Assembly (NCBI GenBank): GCA_034359265.1
Contig: CP136892.1
Location: 11,022,501 to 11,086,500 of the forward strand
Reading direction: 5' to 3'
DNA: 64,000 nt
Origin: Canna indica
Lineage: Eukaryota; Streptophyta; Magnoliopsida; Zingiberales; Cannaceae
The notes beneath the pieces are model-generated. The model ran no database searches, was not told where the DNA came from, and saw nothing but the letters and a program-made list of their open reading frames with translations. Position 1 is the first letter of the stretch. Each line of letters begins with the position of its first letter. The translations under genes and the position numbers were made by a program. This document shows positions 33,975-46,288 of the stretch, in pieces.

Positions 33975-36172
33975 TGTTATCCCCTGATTTTTTTTAAAAA
34001 ATAATTAATATTATTAATTGGGGTTGTTTTGTAATTAATTAGTCGTTCGGGGATATTTTCGTAAAGTGAGGACTAATCACTTATTTAAGTCGTTCTAACC
34101 CTTTTTTGTCTCGTAGTTGCTGTCGACGTGGACCGGGGAGATCGTGAGCACGTGGCGGATCGTAGCAGCGATGTAAGACTTTGAAGAATCCGAAAAATTA
34201 TCTGAAGTTGGTGGACCTCGAGGTAGGATTCCCGTTCTACTCTTTTTCCTTTTCGTGTAGGGTAAACTCGATGTAGGATGAGATTCGCGTAGATTTTTTG
34301 CCGATTTGTAGATCTGAAAATATTTTTATAGTTTTCCGAGCATCGATGTGTTCTTGTATTCTGAAATTTCGGATCTGATTTCTCGTTTCCAGATCTTGTA
34401 TTTTTGTCGATTTTCCGACGGACTGTTCGTAGATCGAGCCGCTGGCGTTCATGGTTGAATCTTGTCGTTCGTCGTCATTTTTGGTGTCATCTTCTTCGTG
34501 CTCGACTCGCTGCCGTCGGCAACAGTGCCGGTCGACAACAGTGCCGGTCGACACTATTTTTGGGAAGTGCTAGCTTCCGTGTCACGTCGCAGCTCGTGGT
34601 CGGGTCTTGATCGGCGTCGACCGCGACAGACTGAGGCGCCCAGCGAGGCGTCGCTGCCACGCGCGCAGGCGGCCACCACCGTCGCGTGGTGGCGATGGCG
34701 AGTCCTCAGCGTCATCGTCGACGCCGACGTCGGGCTTCTCGGCAACCCGATCGGCCGAAGAGGGCGGGCGGGTATGGCGGCAGCAATGGAAATGTTGCAT
34801 GAATCCTAGTTGGAGGGGAGGAGATGAAATGTTTAATATAATCGTGTTATATTATTTGTAGCAATGTTATATGTTGTTGTGAGTAACATTGGGTCGTAGC
34901 AGTAATAATAGATGGGCAGCACTGTTATATTATTAGTGACTTATTAATTAATATTTATGGTATTTCTACTATTTATCCTAAATATTATTTTGAGGCCTTA
35001 TAGTTGGTAAAAAATAGTTATATTATATATGAATTTGTATCTACTCGACGCCCCAAATTCGTTGGTAGGGTCCATTTCGCCGTCTGACTTTGATATTTTG
35101 AAAATACTAGGTGTTCATTGCCTCATTTTGTATGCCGAGTCGGAAAATATTATTTTAATTGTTTTTATGGTTTCAATCTGAGTTATTTTATTATTATATT
35201 AGTTGATAAGGTAAATCTCATCCTAAATCGAATGTTACCCTATGTCGAAATATGATCTTGTTGTTCTATTCCGTTAAATTTGATATCTATTATATTGAAG
35301 TTCTCTATGTATATTTATTGATACATGCTGGAAGCATGAGATTTGCATATGCTTAATATTTCAGAATACTAGTATAGATGTTGCATGTCTTATCTGTTGA
35401 TAACATCATTATGCAGTTGTTTATGTATTAATTCATACATAATGTCATGATTACTAGCATTCTATATTAGTTGAGTTGCACTAGTATAAGTTGTTGACAT
35501 GATGCATATACAATTGATCTACTATTGGGCAATGGCCATGGACAATATTATTGCCCGAGGTGTAGGGCAAGTGACACCGATGATCACCTATTTACCACAC
35601 GGGTGCGTGTGCGGTGTCAAGGTGTTAGACGTTGACGGGCTATCTTTTAGATAATCGCATCTCTAGCTGGAGCGGGCTTAAGGTGCCACTCTCGGAGGTG
35701 TGAGAGTGCTGGGGAAACCCAATGTCCAATACGCTCTTGATTTGGTCTATGATCATGTACTCATATAGATAATAGTTGACATAGTTGATTGGTGTATGAG
35801 CATTAAATAAATTGTTGAATTGTATCTTTCGTTGTATACATGGCATCATAACATATTGTTGAAATCTTACTCAGCCTTCTACTGATGTTTGTTATTTTTG
35901 CCTCAGATCATCAGGTATGACGACAGTTCCTTATGGGTAGCTAGAGTTTTGAAGGAGGAGACGTCTAAAGCATGTTATCTTAGTTTCTTATCCCCTCAGT
36001 TGAACGGTTAAACTTTATTAACTATTGGACTTGTATAGAATTTTGGACTGAACTTTGATCTCCTTTTGTTTAGATGGATTGCTATAGCTTTGTTAATTAT
36101 TGTTCTGTTGCTAGTTGCACTTCTCATGGGTGATGTCTCTTATATAAGGATAAACCTAGGTGGGGTGTAACA
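33975..36172 (+). mobile_element. Solo LTR, 2.2 kb, probably Gypsy (Del/Tekay-like)
   Basis: A 2198-bp sequence starting TGTTATCCCCTGATTT and ending AGGTGGGGTGTAACA, flanked by perfect 5-bp duplications AATAT (33970-33974 and 36173-36177). The TGT...ACA ends with CCCCTGATTTTT at the start and GGGGTGTAACA at the end are the look of large chromovirus LTRs; assignment to Gypsy rests on this only. It holds GC-rich blocks (34.5-34.8 kb) whose open frames are not considered genes. Only one LTR remains, as after recombination between the two LTRs of a full element. Confidence 0.85.
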
Positions 36173-36199
36173 AATATAATATAAGATTGTACAAAACAG

Positions 36200-36734
36200 T
36201 ACAATGAATAGTCCTTTATTATTGATATTAATTTAATTTCTGTGAATGCTCTGGTTAATGAACTTATTATTGACCGCTCTTGGAATTCACAGTTATGCTT
36301 GGAGGCTTTTGGTCCGCTGTTGGGGGAATCCATTAATTAGTGACACTTGCCTATGCTCATCGATGATGATGCTTACATTTGGGAGGACTCCTCTAGGGTA
36401 GTGTTACCACTAAGTTAGCATATCGCTTCTTTAGAAGCCATGAACTACAAGACTTGATCCATGCTCCTTTTTGGAAATCCTTGTGGAACCTATCCATCCG
36501 TCCTAAGGTTAAGGTTTTTTGCTGGAGACTCCTACACAAGTGCCTTCCTACACGGGATCGCCTTGATAGACTTGGACTCTTGACCCTGGCTTTTGTCTTC
36601 TTTGCTCTAGGGTGTCTGAATTTATCGAGCATCTTTTTTTTTTATTGCCCTTTGGCTCGAGATATTTATATTTACTTTCCTCTAGATCTGGCCTTAACCT
36701 TATCGACTGTTTGAGTTGGATCTCAGGGGACTGG
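36200..36734 (+). pseudogene. LINE remnant, left part: reverse-transcriptase zinc-binding region
   Basis: The frame at 36454-36600 reads HAPFWKSLWNLSIRPKVKVF, CWRLLHKCLPTRDRL, matching the zf-RVT region that follows the reverse transcriptase in plant L1-type LINEs. Upstream, around 36235-36420, LINE-like sequence continues with frameshifts and stops. The element is cut at 36734 by CACTA-2 and resumes at 43442. The reverse transcriptase itself is absent from the window. Confidence 0.75.
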
Positions 36735-37733
36735 CACTACTAGAAATAGGTTCTTCAGCAACGGCCGCTCAAGCCGTTGCAATTTGCAACGACGTTCTTA
36801 CGATCGCTCAAGCCGTTGCAGATGTGGTGTATATGCAATGGCTTTGTTACGGCCGCTCGAGCCATTGTAGATATATAATAACATCAGCAATGACTTAGTT
36901 ACGGCTACGACATCTGTCACTCTTGAGCCGATCGCGCGCTCACGACGCGAAAATAAAATACTTATTAGCAACAGTGTTCTAACGGACAAGTGAGTCGTTG
37001 CTGATGATGTACTTATCAGCAACGACTTTCTAACAGATGAGTGAGTCGTAACAAAGCCGTTGCTGATAAGTTTATATAGGCCGAGGGTTTGCGCCCACCC
37101 CTTCCTCCTTCTTCATCTTCCTCTGTTGCCGCCGCCTGTTGCCGCTGCCGACGCCGCCGCCCCGTCCTCGCCCGTCGAATCCGGCTGCCGTCGTCTTCTA
37201 TTGATCCAGGTAAGTCTCCTGCCGGCTATCCTCTCCATTCAATGTAGATCCGGTTGAAACCCTATATGTAGGGTTTTGGCTAGTGGCCGACTGGCCACCG
37301 ACCGAATCATTGTCCAGTGTCCGGACATTGGACGCCGGCACCGGAGTCCGATGGACTCCGGCACCGAAAATTGAATAAAATAATATTTTTTAGATTAATT
37401 GTTTAATTTATAGATTAATTGTTAGATTACTTTTTAGGGTTTAGATTAATTTTTAGATTAATTGTTAGGGGTTTAGATTAATCTATTTAGGTTAATGTAT
37501 AGATTAATGTTATGTCTTAGATTAATGTATAGATTAATGTTATGTTTTAGATTAATTTGATGTTTTAGATTAATTTGATGTTTTAGATTAATGTTTAGAT
37601 TACTATTAATTAGTTAAAATATTAATTAGTATGAAGTAGGTGATCTTTTAACGACGTACAACCCTTGAATTGTCCCTGATTGGAAAATTTGGGAATATAG
37701 TTATTTGTATTGCACTTAATTTTTTTCTTTTAA

Positions 37734-37854
37734 CCGTTAACTCATTCTAAATTTCGGCAGCATCTCTCTTGTTCTCCGATACGTGCCCAAATGATATGCG
37801 TATTCGGAGAACAAAAAGGAGATGCTGCCAAAATTTAGAATGAAGTTAGCGATT
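37734..37854 (+). repeat. Long hairpin in the CACTA-2 leader
   Basis: Left arm: CGTTAACTCATTCTAAATTT, then CGGCAGCATCTCTC, then GTTCTCCGATACG. Right arm: CGTATTCGGAGAAC, then GGAGATGCTGCC, then AAATTTAGAATGAAGTTAGCG. Loop of about 15 nt. It is about 105 bp upstream of the transposase ATG at 37959 and is conserved with CACTA-1 (28641-28768). Confidence 0.82.
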
Positions 37855-37958
37855 AAAAGAAATACTTAGTGGAATATGAATAACATGAATCCCGAATGGA
37901 ATATGACTATCCCACATAAAGACATTACCTAAAGATATTGTCAACTTTTTGACAGAAC

Positions 37959-40900
37959 ATGTCGGGCGATCGAAGTTGGATGTATCGACGTCTTGATCAT
38001 GGAGCTTTAACGAATGAGTTTTGATTAGGCATAACTTACTTCCTAAATTTCGCCTATTCGAATCAGAAATTCGTTAGCGTCGGTGATAAAATCCGATGTC
38101 CGTGCCACATTTGCTTGAATGGATGATTTTTGGATCGAGAAACTTTCACTCTGCATCTATATAGCAAAGAATTTGCACCAAGATATTTTCTATGGACTTG
38201 TCACGGGGAATCACGTGAAGTCGGGACGTCGAGCAATCATGTCGTTCAGACACATGGTGAATCTTCCTCTAATGGTGTTTCTTCATCCAGTCCATCTAAT
38301 CCCTATAGAACTATGATACTTGATAGTCTTGGGGGTCAATTCCACCTGAATGATAATATCGATTTGTTAGTTACAGAGACGTCAGTGCCACCAGATACTG
38401 AGATTGAATTGCTGAATAAAGAAGCTGCAGAATTTTATGAGATGTTGAAAGCTGCCGATGAACCTTTGTATGAGAATTGTCCTAAATACACTAGGTTTTC
38501 GACAATGACGCAACTCCTAAACATCAAGGCCGATTGTAATATCAGCGGGGTTGCGTTTGATCGGATTGTAGGATTGATTAATGGAATGCTGCCTACTGAT
38601 AACCAGTTTGAGCCAACTTTTTATAAGACTAAAAAGTTGATGAGAAAATTAGGGTTTGGGTACAAAAAAATACACGCATGTCAAAATAACTGCATTTTAT
38701 ATTATAAAGAAAATGTGCAGTTGGATAAATGCCCTGCATGTCAATATCCTCGTTACAAGGAGAAGAAATCGGCCCGATAGAAAAATATCTCGTTTAAGGT
38801 GCTTCGGTATTTTCCACTAACACCGAGGTTTCAAAGATTATTCATGTCGGAAAAGACGCCCCCTATATGAGTTGGCATGCAATAAGTCGTGATGATACAA
38901 TAATGACTCACCTATCCGATAGTGAAGCATGGAAATATTTGGATACTTGTTATCCTTCATTTGCTAGAGATACTAGAAATATCAGATTGAGATTGTGCAC
39001 AGATGGTTTTAATCTATTTGGTCATTCTGCAACTCCTTATTCAGTTTGGCCAGTGCTGCTAATGATTTATAATTTGTCGCGGTTAATGTGTATGAAAAAT
39101 GAATTTATTTATCTTTCGATGATTATTTCGGGTCCTAATAGTCCGCGAAAAGAAATTGACGTATTTCTCAGACCCCTAATAAATGAAGGAATCATTATTG
39201 TCATCGTCGATTCCTATTGCCTAACCATCAGTATTGAAGGAATCATAATAAATTTACTAAGGACAAAGTCGAAAGAGATGAGCCACCACCGATGTTGTCT
39301 GGTGAACAAATGTTAGCACATGTTTCAGCATTTCCAGAGATAGTGTTTGGTTGGAATGAAAGAGTGTCGGGCTTTGGTTAAACACATAACTGGGTGAAGA
39401 AAGATATCTTTTGGGAATTACCGTATTGAAGTTCATTACTGATTCGGCATAATTTGGACATCATGCATATTGAAAAAAATGTGTTTGCTAATATTTTCAA
39501 CACTTTGATGGATGTTTCCGGAAAAACTAAAGATAATGTCAAAGCCCGACATAATCTGAAAATACTTTGTAAGATACCGGAGTTGGAGTTACAAGAGATC
39601 AACAGACGATATCTGAAGCCGAAGGCCCCGTATGTGTTAAATAAACAACAGATCAAAGATGTTTGTCAATGGATTAAAGAACTCAGATTACTCGATGGAT
39701 ATGCTTCAAACATATCTCGATGTGTGAACGTCGATGATTGCAAAATATCAGGGATGAAGATTCATGATTGTCTTGTATTCATGCAGAGATTGCTTTCTAT
39801 CGCATTCTCAGATCTTCTACCTGATAATATTTGGGGTTCGTTGACTGAATTAAGTATGTTTTTTAAAAACATTTGTGCAAATGTCCTTCGAGTCGAAGAT
39901 ATGTCAGTACTTAAAAATAATATTATTGAAATTATATGCAAGCTGGAACAGTTTTTACCTCCTGCCTTCTTTGAGTCGATGGAACATCTACCGATACACT
40001 TGGCATACGAGGCATGAGTTGGTGGTCTTGTTCAATACCAGTGGATTTACTTATTTGAAAGGTACATGAATCGTGTGAAGAAAAAAGTAAAGAAGACCGC
40101 AGTTGTTGAATGATCAATATCTGAATCGTATATCATCCAAGAAATTTCAACATCATGCTCATTTTACTTTGAATCGACAATACAGACAAGATTTGATCGT
40201 CTTCCACATAACGACGACGGGGTAGTTCGATATTCAAATGAAAGTTTAAATATATTTTTTCACTCTGGTCGTGCTTTTGGTTCTCGTCCATCTTGACACT
40301 TAAGCGACGAAGAGTATCATTTGACACAATTATACGTATTACTCAATTGTCCAGAGATTGAACAATTCATTGAAATATTTGACATTGAAATGGTGCAAAA
40401 ATATACTATTCACAACGATCAAGAATTGAAAAGATTAGAGAAATGTGATTTCCCTACTTGGATTCGGGCTTACAGCAAAGATCACAGAGCTGAAATAGAT
40501 GAAAGGATATTTGAGTTTGTTAGTGGACCGTCGCGACTAGTGTCTTGTTATAGCGGATATTTTGTTAATGTGTATAAATTTCACACGGTTGAATATGCAT
40601 TTACAAATAAGACGATGAATGTCGGGGTCTGCGTGAAAGGGACAACGTGTGTTGAATGTGATATGGATTTTTATGGACTGGTGGAAGAAGTGATAGAGTT
40701 GCACTACTTCGGCTTGAAATCAGTTTTTCTATTTAGATGTCATTGGTTTGATATAACAGAAAGGGGTATGAAAGTTCATCCAAAATACAAACTTGTTAAG
40801 GTTAATTACAAATCAAAATTGGCAACAAATGAGCCTTTTATATTGGCATCACAAGCCGAACAAGTATATTACACGAAATATCCATCTCGAAATAAAGATA

Positions 40901-41193
40901 GAACAGATTGGCGTGTAGTCTGTAAGACTAAAGCTAGAGGAAGAATTGATCCGATAGCGGGAGAAAATGAGTCGATACCTGATGTGACATATGATTTCTA
41001 TCAAGAAGATGATCCTCCTGTTGTATACCGTATTATTCCAATACTCAAGGATGCAGACACAACGTCAATTCAATTAGAAGTTGAATATGTTGATGACGAC
41101 GATCATGAAATTGAGGAAGCTGGAGATGAAGAAGATGAAGAAGGGAAAGAAGAGGAAGAATTTGAAGACTATTACTCAGATGATGAGGAATAA
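37959..41193 (+). pseudogene. TNP2-like CACTA transposase (decayed)
   Basis: The order of conserved blocks is that of plant TNP2 proteins. MSGDRSWMYRRL opens the transposase-associated domain. Then come LRYFPLTPRFQRLF, SWHAISRDDTIMTHLSDSEAW, RLCTDGFNLFG (catalytic domain, Transposase_21), LDIMHIEKNVFANIF, and the DUF4218- and DUF4216-type parts, ending in an acidic tail (EEEEFEDYYSDDEE). Stops interrupt it: TGA after LTNEF and after CLNG, and TAG after SAR at 38778. A frameshift lies near 38863 before the SWHA block, and others follow between 39180 and 39480 and near 40015. Open pieces survive at 38130-38780, 38867-39316, 39454-40017 and 40321-41193. It could once bind and cut CACTA ends; it is now inactive. 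Confidence 0.9.
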
Positions 41194-41265
41194 TTATAAA
41201 GTATATCTTATATTAAATATATCTCTACTATATATATAATCTAATTATATGCTTATTCGATAGAT

Positions 41266-42739
41266 ATGTCTGGTCGTGGTTATTATCGCACAAGAGCTTC
41301 GGAGTCTCCGATCGGTTAGATTCCAGCACTTGGTCATTCTGCTAATCCTCCTGCCGATGATACTGCTGAGGCTAGTTCATCCAGACGCAGGCGTCCACGC
41401 AGGCCGAACAGGTGGCAGCCTCCACCAGCCATAGAGTCACGCAGATTCATTAGTGTGATTAGGTAGCGATAATATATCATGAATTATGAATTATTATAAA
41501 TTCATTATATCATAATATAATATTGAACTTTATTTTTATTGTGCAGGTTCGAGCAAGAAGAAGTGCCCAAGATGATATCTTCTACCATTCGACGATACAT
41601 GCATGGGGCATGGCCCACATGGTCTCACGTGCCTAGTGAGCACGTCGACATGCTATGGCGCGAGTTTGAGACATGTATTAAAATATTTTTTATACATGAT
41701 GACTAATATTGGTATTGATATTATTGTTTTGCAGGCTTGCTATACATGGGATGAGGACCAGAGGTCCTTCATTTACTTTGCTTGGGAGGCTATTTCTCGG
41801 CAGAGGTACAACGATCAGCTGGGGCAGGCCCGATCCCAGGCGATGGCCCGAGCTGGGACCACAAATATCGTGGAGACTCGAGGATACAACCCCGATTGGA
41901 TTACTCCGGATATATAGGACCAGCTCGTGGCATCATGGTCGACAGATCGATGGGAGGAGATTTCTAGGACTGCGGCTAGAAACCGCATGTCGGGGGGAGG
42001 AGCGCGTCAAACTGGCGGCTCTATTTCATTTGCAGTGCACGCGAGTCATATGGTAAATATTATACCTTACTTTTAATTATATATTTTATTTGTTACTCTG
42101 TGAACTAATTAATGTATTTGTTTTGTAAATGTAGATGACGGTGATGGACGACAAGACTGTCCAGTGACCCTCCCCGATGGCGGTGTTCGAGTGGACTCAC
42201 CATCGAGTACATAGGACGGGGGAGTACATTGACAATCGCGCTGCATACATTATGGTAAGTATATTTGTTTAAATTATTCATTATTTATTTATAATTTAAG
42301 TTTTAGAAAAAATATGAAACAAAAATTCAAACTCGGGTAGGAAACCTACACTTAGACGGTGATGCAGCGTGGGGGCACCCCCGAGGACTTTGACGTAGGA
42401 GCGCGGGTCGATGCTGCAGATGGCTGGGACCATGACCGCGTATATGGATTTGCATATAGTGGTCATGCGCGAGCCGTGCTAGGGCCACTTGGGGCACCGA
42501 CCCCTCCGGTCGCTGGTGAACGGCCGTCCACCTCCAGGTCTAGTTATAATTAGAGTAACAGGATAAGGACACTGGAGGAGACGGTCGCGCATCAGAATGA
42601 GATGATGGAGTGTCAGAGTCAGATAATAACGGAGATCCATGCTATGCTACGCAACATGTCAGGTCATACCAGAGTAGGCATCCCTTCGGCATCATTTGAT
42701 CCATCGTCATCAAGTCAGTCCACGCCGGTGTACACCTAA
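41266..42739 (+). pseudogene. Second CACTA gene, TNP1/TNPA-like (decayed)
   Basis: It starts MSGRGYYRTRASESP and continues through at least three introns. Pieces include SRRRRPRRPNRWQPPP, RRYMHGAWPTWSHVP, TWDEDQRSFIYFAWEAIS and RMSGGGARQTGGSISFA; the last is typical of the plant Transposase_24 (En/Spm) family. A C-terminal coiled segment (EMMECQSQIITEIHAMLRNM) follows. Stops in frame: TAG after SPIG, TAG after WITPDI, TGA after KTVQ and TAG after SRSSYN. The equivalent of its last 40 codons is what remains in CACTA-1. In the Spm system this class of protein binds the subterminal repeats. Confidence 0.8.
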
Positions 42740-43441
42740 GCACTTCAGACCTCGCCATATGATCCAGACCATCCTCCATCGTCGTCGTGAGATTTTATTA
42801 TTTTGTTTGGATATTGACTTTGTTACTTGGATACTATATACTTGATTAACTTATTTTGTTTGGATATTGATACTCTAGTTTTGAATTTGAATAGTTTTTA
42901 TATGATTGTGGATAATTATAAATCTAAGTATAATTATTTTGATGTATATCTGGGTGTATCTGTGATGTGTATGTGAATGGATGTGTTTATGGGTGTATGG
43001 GTGTGTGAGTTATGTATCAGATAATGTATCAATGTATTAATGGAAATTTAAAATTTTAAAAAATTTCGATTGCAGGTTTACATAATTAGCAACGACTTTC
43101 CTACGGTCATCCGTGGGAAAGCCGTTACTAAAATTGTATCGTAAGCCGTTACTGATGACCTACAGCAACAGCTTAGCAACGGGCTTTCACTAACGGTCTT
43201 GCCATGACCGCAGGGCCGTTGCTGATGTTCATATCTACAACGGCCCCTCATTCGTGGCAGAATCGTTGTTGATATTATTATTAGCTACGGTCCGATCGGC
43301 CGTTGCTGATCCGTTGCTAAGTTATCAGCAATGTGTGTTTTTGCCACAGCTCCGTTGCAACGGGTCGGGCCATTGCAAGCCGTTATTGATGGTTTTCAGC
43401 AATGACTTCAGCCGTTGCTGATGCATATTATTCCAGTAGTG

Positions 43442-44165
43442 TGGGTTATTGGGTCTTCCTTAGGTCAGTCGACCTTCCTAGATGGCCCTTCCATAATAGC
43501 TATTTCTTGTTGCTTCATCTAAGACGCAAGGAATCGCGCGTTATACGAGGCTTGGCAGCCTACCCCTAGATGTCTTATGAACCAAATCATGGCTTTCATT
43601 AGCCCTTTGACTTGGGGTAATTCGGCTGAGGACAATAGCAGAAGCTCTTGTAACTGTGCTTGGGCATTGCCATTAAGGATAGTAATGGTTTATGTTTGGA
43701 GGCTGCAGGCTTGTACATGGTGGGTGACACCTCTCTAATTTTCGAAGTGCATGCTGTCCGGGAAGCTCTCGTGAGGGCTTCGATTTTGGGGCTTGGGCCC
43801 TTTGTGATTGAGTTTGATTGCAAAATACTTCTTGATGCACCTAGATGACTCAAGAAGTATTGGAATATGGTTGAAATTAGATGCGGTATAGTCTTCAAAT
43901 TCAAGGAATGACTCCTCGTTTCATTCCTTGGAGCATTCATACTTTGGTGATCGATATTTTGCACTTATCCTCATTGAGTGATTGTATTAGTTTTAATTTC
44001 TGTAGATGAGAGAAAAATAAAGCTGCCCATTGAGCAGCAAATCAAGCTCGCGTTTTGAAAGATCGTTTTGTCTGATCATCTATTCGCCCTCCACAGCCGG
44101 AGGCGATTTTGTTCTATGATTATTTTGATGCAAGCCGTTGTTGACTTTTAATATATATATATATA
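43442..44165 (+). pseudogene. LINE remnant, right part: RNase H region and 3' tail
   Basis: After the CACTA-2 duplication the LINE resumes. At 43656-43850 the frame reads GIAIKDSNGLCLEAAG, then EVHAVREALVRASILGLGP and FVIEFDCKILLDA, the layout of the RNase H-like domain (RVT_3) at the C-terminus of plant LINEs. A coding-like tail runs to about 44140 and ends in a (TA)n tract (about 44148-44171), a possible 3' terminus. Frameshifts and stops are present. Confidence 0.72.
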
Positions 44166-44499
44166 TATATAGTAGCTTATTGTGCTGCCAAATTTGCGTG
44201 TAGTAGAAATGTGATAGGGTGACGGAGAAGCGGAGGGGATTGGTGTGATGCAGAGATGCTACAAATTTTTTGTAAAGATAACTTAGAATTTTTTGAATAA
44301 AGCTATCTCATGTGGGGACAAGGATCTTTTGAGCATAGTGATTAGGTGCACATCTTATGAGCTAATTCGTAATCTTCCTCCGGCAAGAAAGGAATTCAAC
44401 TCATATGTGGTGATTATTTTTTTGAAAAAGAACTAAAATTTTAAATTTTAGTGACCAAAATAAAATCAACCTTAAATTATATATTGCTCCTAATAATTA

Positions 44500-45995
44500 T
44501 ATTAAAATATAAAAAATTAATGTATTTATCCCAAACTATAGATCTTATAACAAGTCTATCACATTTTTAAACTTTGCCATAAATCTATCTCATACTATTT
44601 AATTGACATTAACTATATCCCACCTTAGATACATGTTATCGCAAACATTAAATATTAATTTTTTTATTATCCGATGTCATGCCAACATTCCTCACATCAT
44701 ATGAAATGATTATTTGAAGAAAATTTAGAAAATCAGAAACCTCATCCTAACACCCAATTTCACCTGACATTGCCCACACATCAAAGTCTGTTGCTCGCGG
44801 GAAGTGCTTGTCGCTAGTCGTCGTTCTTCGTGTTGGCGATCGTCGAACTCTTGTCATCCAAAGATTTTTGCTCGTCGGAAGGTCGAGTGTCGCATGCAAC
44901 CTGAAGGGTGTTGAGAATCTTCAGCGGGCGAGAATCTCTTAGTGATAATAGTCTCATGATTGCCGACGAAAAGAATGACGATTATTGATATGGACTTTGT
45001 GCTAGCAACAGGGGCGTATGCAGGATTTTAAAAATGGGGGACATAGAGAAATTTAAAATTAAAATTAGGATGTATAATTTGGGGGTACGGGGGCTTACCC
45101 CTGCGGTACGGTATAATATAATTGTATAAAAGTACATTTAATATAAGACAATCAAAATACATAAATCAACAAATGAGAAACAAAATATATAATTCTACAA
45201 AAGAAAACAAAAAGAAATAATTCATCAAAATAGCTGAATTACATAATTTAGTGAATGAGAAGCGACCTACTACATCTCACAATTGTCCTCTACGACTTCT
45301 CATATTTTGAAAACGACTAATGATAGCATCATCAGTAAAAGATTTTTTTTTTCAGTAGCTCTGATGCAGTCCAAAAGAAAAAAACACATTATTCATTCTT
45401 CTTTTCAAGACTATTGGGATAAAGAAAGCAATAATCCAGTAGATTTGAAAACAAAAAAAAATAGTTTTAACCAATTCCAATATGGAATGTAATTCTAATT
45501 GTATTTTGTTGACAAATTTATTAATTAAGTAATATGCATAATAAATAATAAGACTACCAAAATCTATCTTCATGTTATTTTGAATATGAAACGAGATCAC
45601 AATATTTGATTTTTTTTGAAAAAATATGGGCAAAAATAGGGGACAAAATGTCCCCCATTTACCTATGTGCATATGCTGCTGGCGAGCAATAAAATCGACG
45701 TGGGGACAATGTCGAGTGGAATTGAAGTATTATGGTTAGGTTTCAAATTTTTTAAAACAACCATTTTCATATGATATTGGGAATGCTGACATGATATAAG
45801 ATAATAAAAAACTAATATTTACTATGTTGATTGTGACGCCATGTCAGCAAATAGCATTTGAGGCAACGAGTACTTAGTGATGGGATATAATTGATGTTAA
45901 TTCAATTATGTGAAAGAGATTTGTGACAAATTAAAAAGTAAGACAAATTTATTATAAGACCTATAGTTTGGATAGATACATTATTATTTTTTCTT
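44500..45995. mobile_element. Foldback element split by a hAT element
   Basis: Arms at about 44500-44760 and 45730-45995 are inverted copies (ATGTATTTATCCCAAACTAT against ATGTATCTATCCAAACTAT inverted; GGATATAATTGATGTTAATT against AATTGACATTAACTATATCC). The middle (44760-45000) is moderately GC-rich and non-coding. A hAT-like element sits in the centre. Termini are approximate. Confidence 0.65.
45009..45677. mobile_element. hAT-like element, non-autonomous
   Basis: The left end reads CAGGGGCGTATGCAGGA; the right end, inverted, AGCATATGCACATAGG, a weaker match. Flanks GCTAGCAA (45001-45008) and GCTGGCGA (45678-45685) are an 8-bp duplication with two purine transitions. It contains GGGGGACA near the left end and TGTCCCCC near the right. 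No transposase; AT-rich interior. Confidence 0.65.
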
Positions 45996-46288
45996 AAAAA
46001 TATTTATAATTGGTCTACCTAAGTTACCAAATAATTAATTGTATTTTCAAGTTCACATTTCAACTTTATTTTTTTTAGTACTAAAATTTTATATTAAGAG
46101 GAGTTTTCTACAAAAGTCATCTAAAATGATTTCAACAGTTAGATTTAGAAGATGCAAATTTTAAAACGGTGAAAGCAGAAAAGATACATCAAATTTATTA
46201 TTTATTGATGATTAGATAATCATTCCTTCAAAATAAAAGCCGGGTCACGAACAAATTGTTTCAAATATATATATATATATATAAAAGA

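Larger units (their letters stand above)
36735..43441 (+). mobile_element. CACTA-2 (En/Spm-type element, near full length, decayed)
   Basis: A 6707-bp element with ends CACTACTAGAAATAGG and, inverted, CACTACTGGAATAATATGC, flanked by TGG (36732-36734 and 43442-43444). The end regions (36750-37070 and 43080-43440) are full of GCAACGGC motifs in both orientations. A GC-rich leader with a probable splice donor follows (near 37210, CCAGGTAAGT), then a long hairpin and a TNP2-like pseudogene, then a second, TNP1/TNPA-like pseudogene. It lies in opposite orientation to CACTA-1 and has split a LINE. Confidence 0.93.

Noticed and set aside
34404..34861. Overlapping frames rich in Arg, Ala and Ser
   Set aside because: They lie in the GC-rich part of the solo LTR on both strands and look like composition effects.
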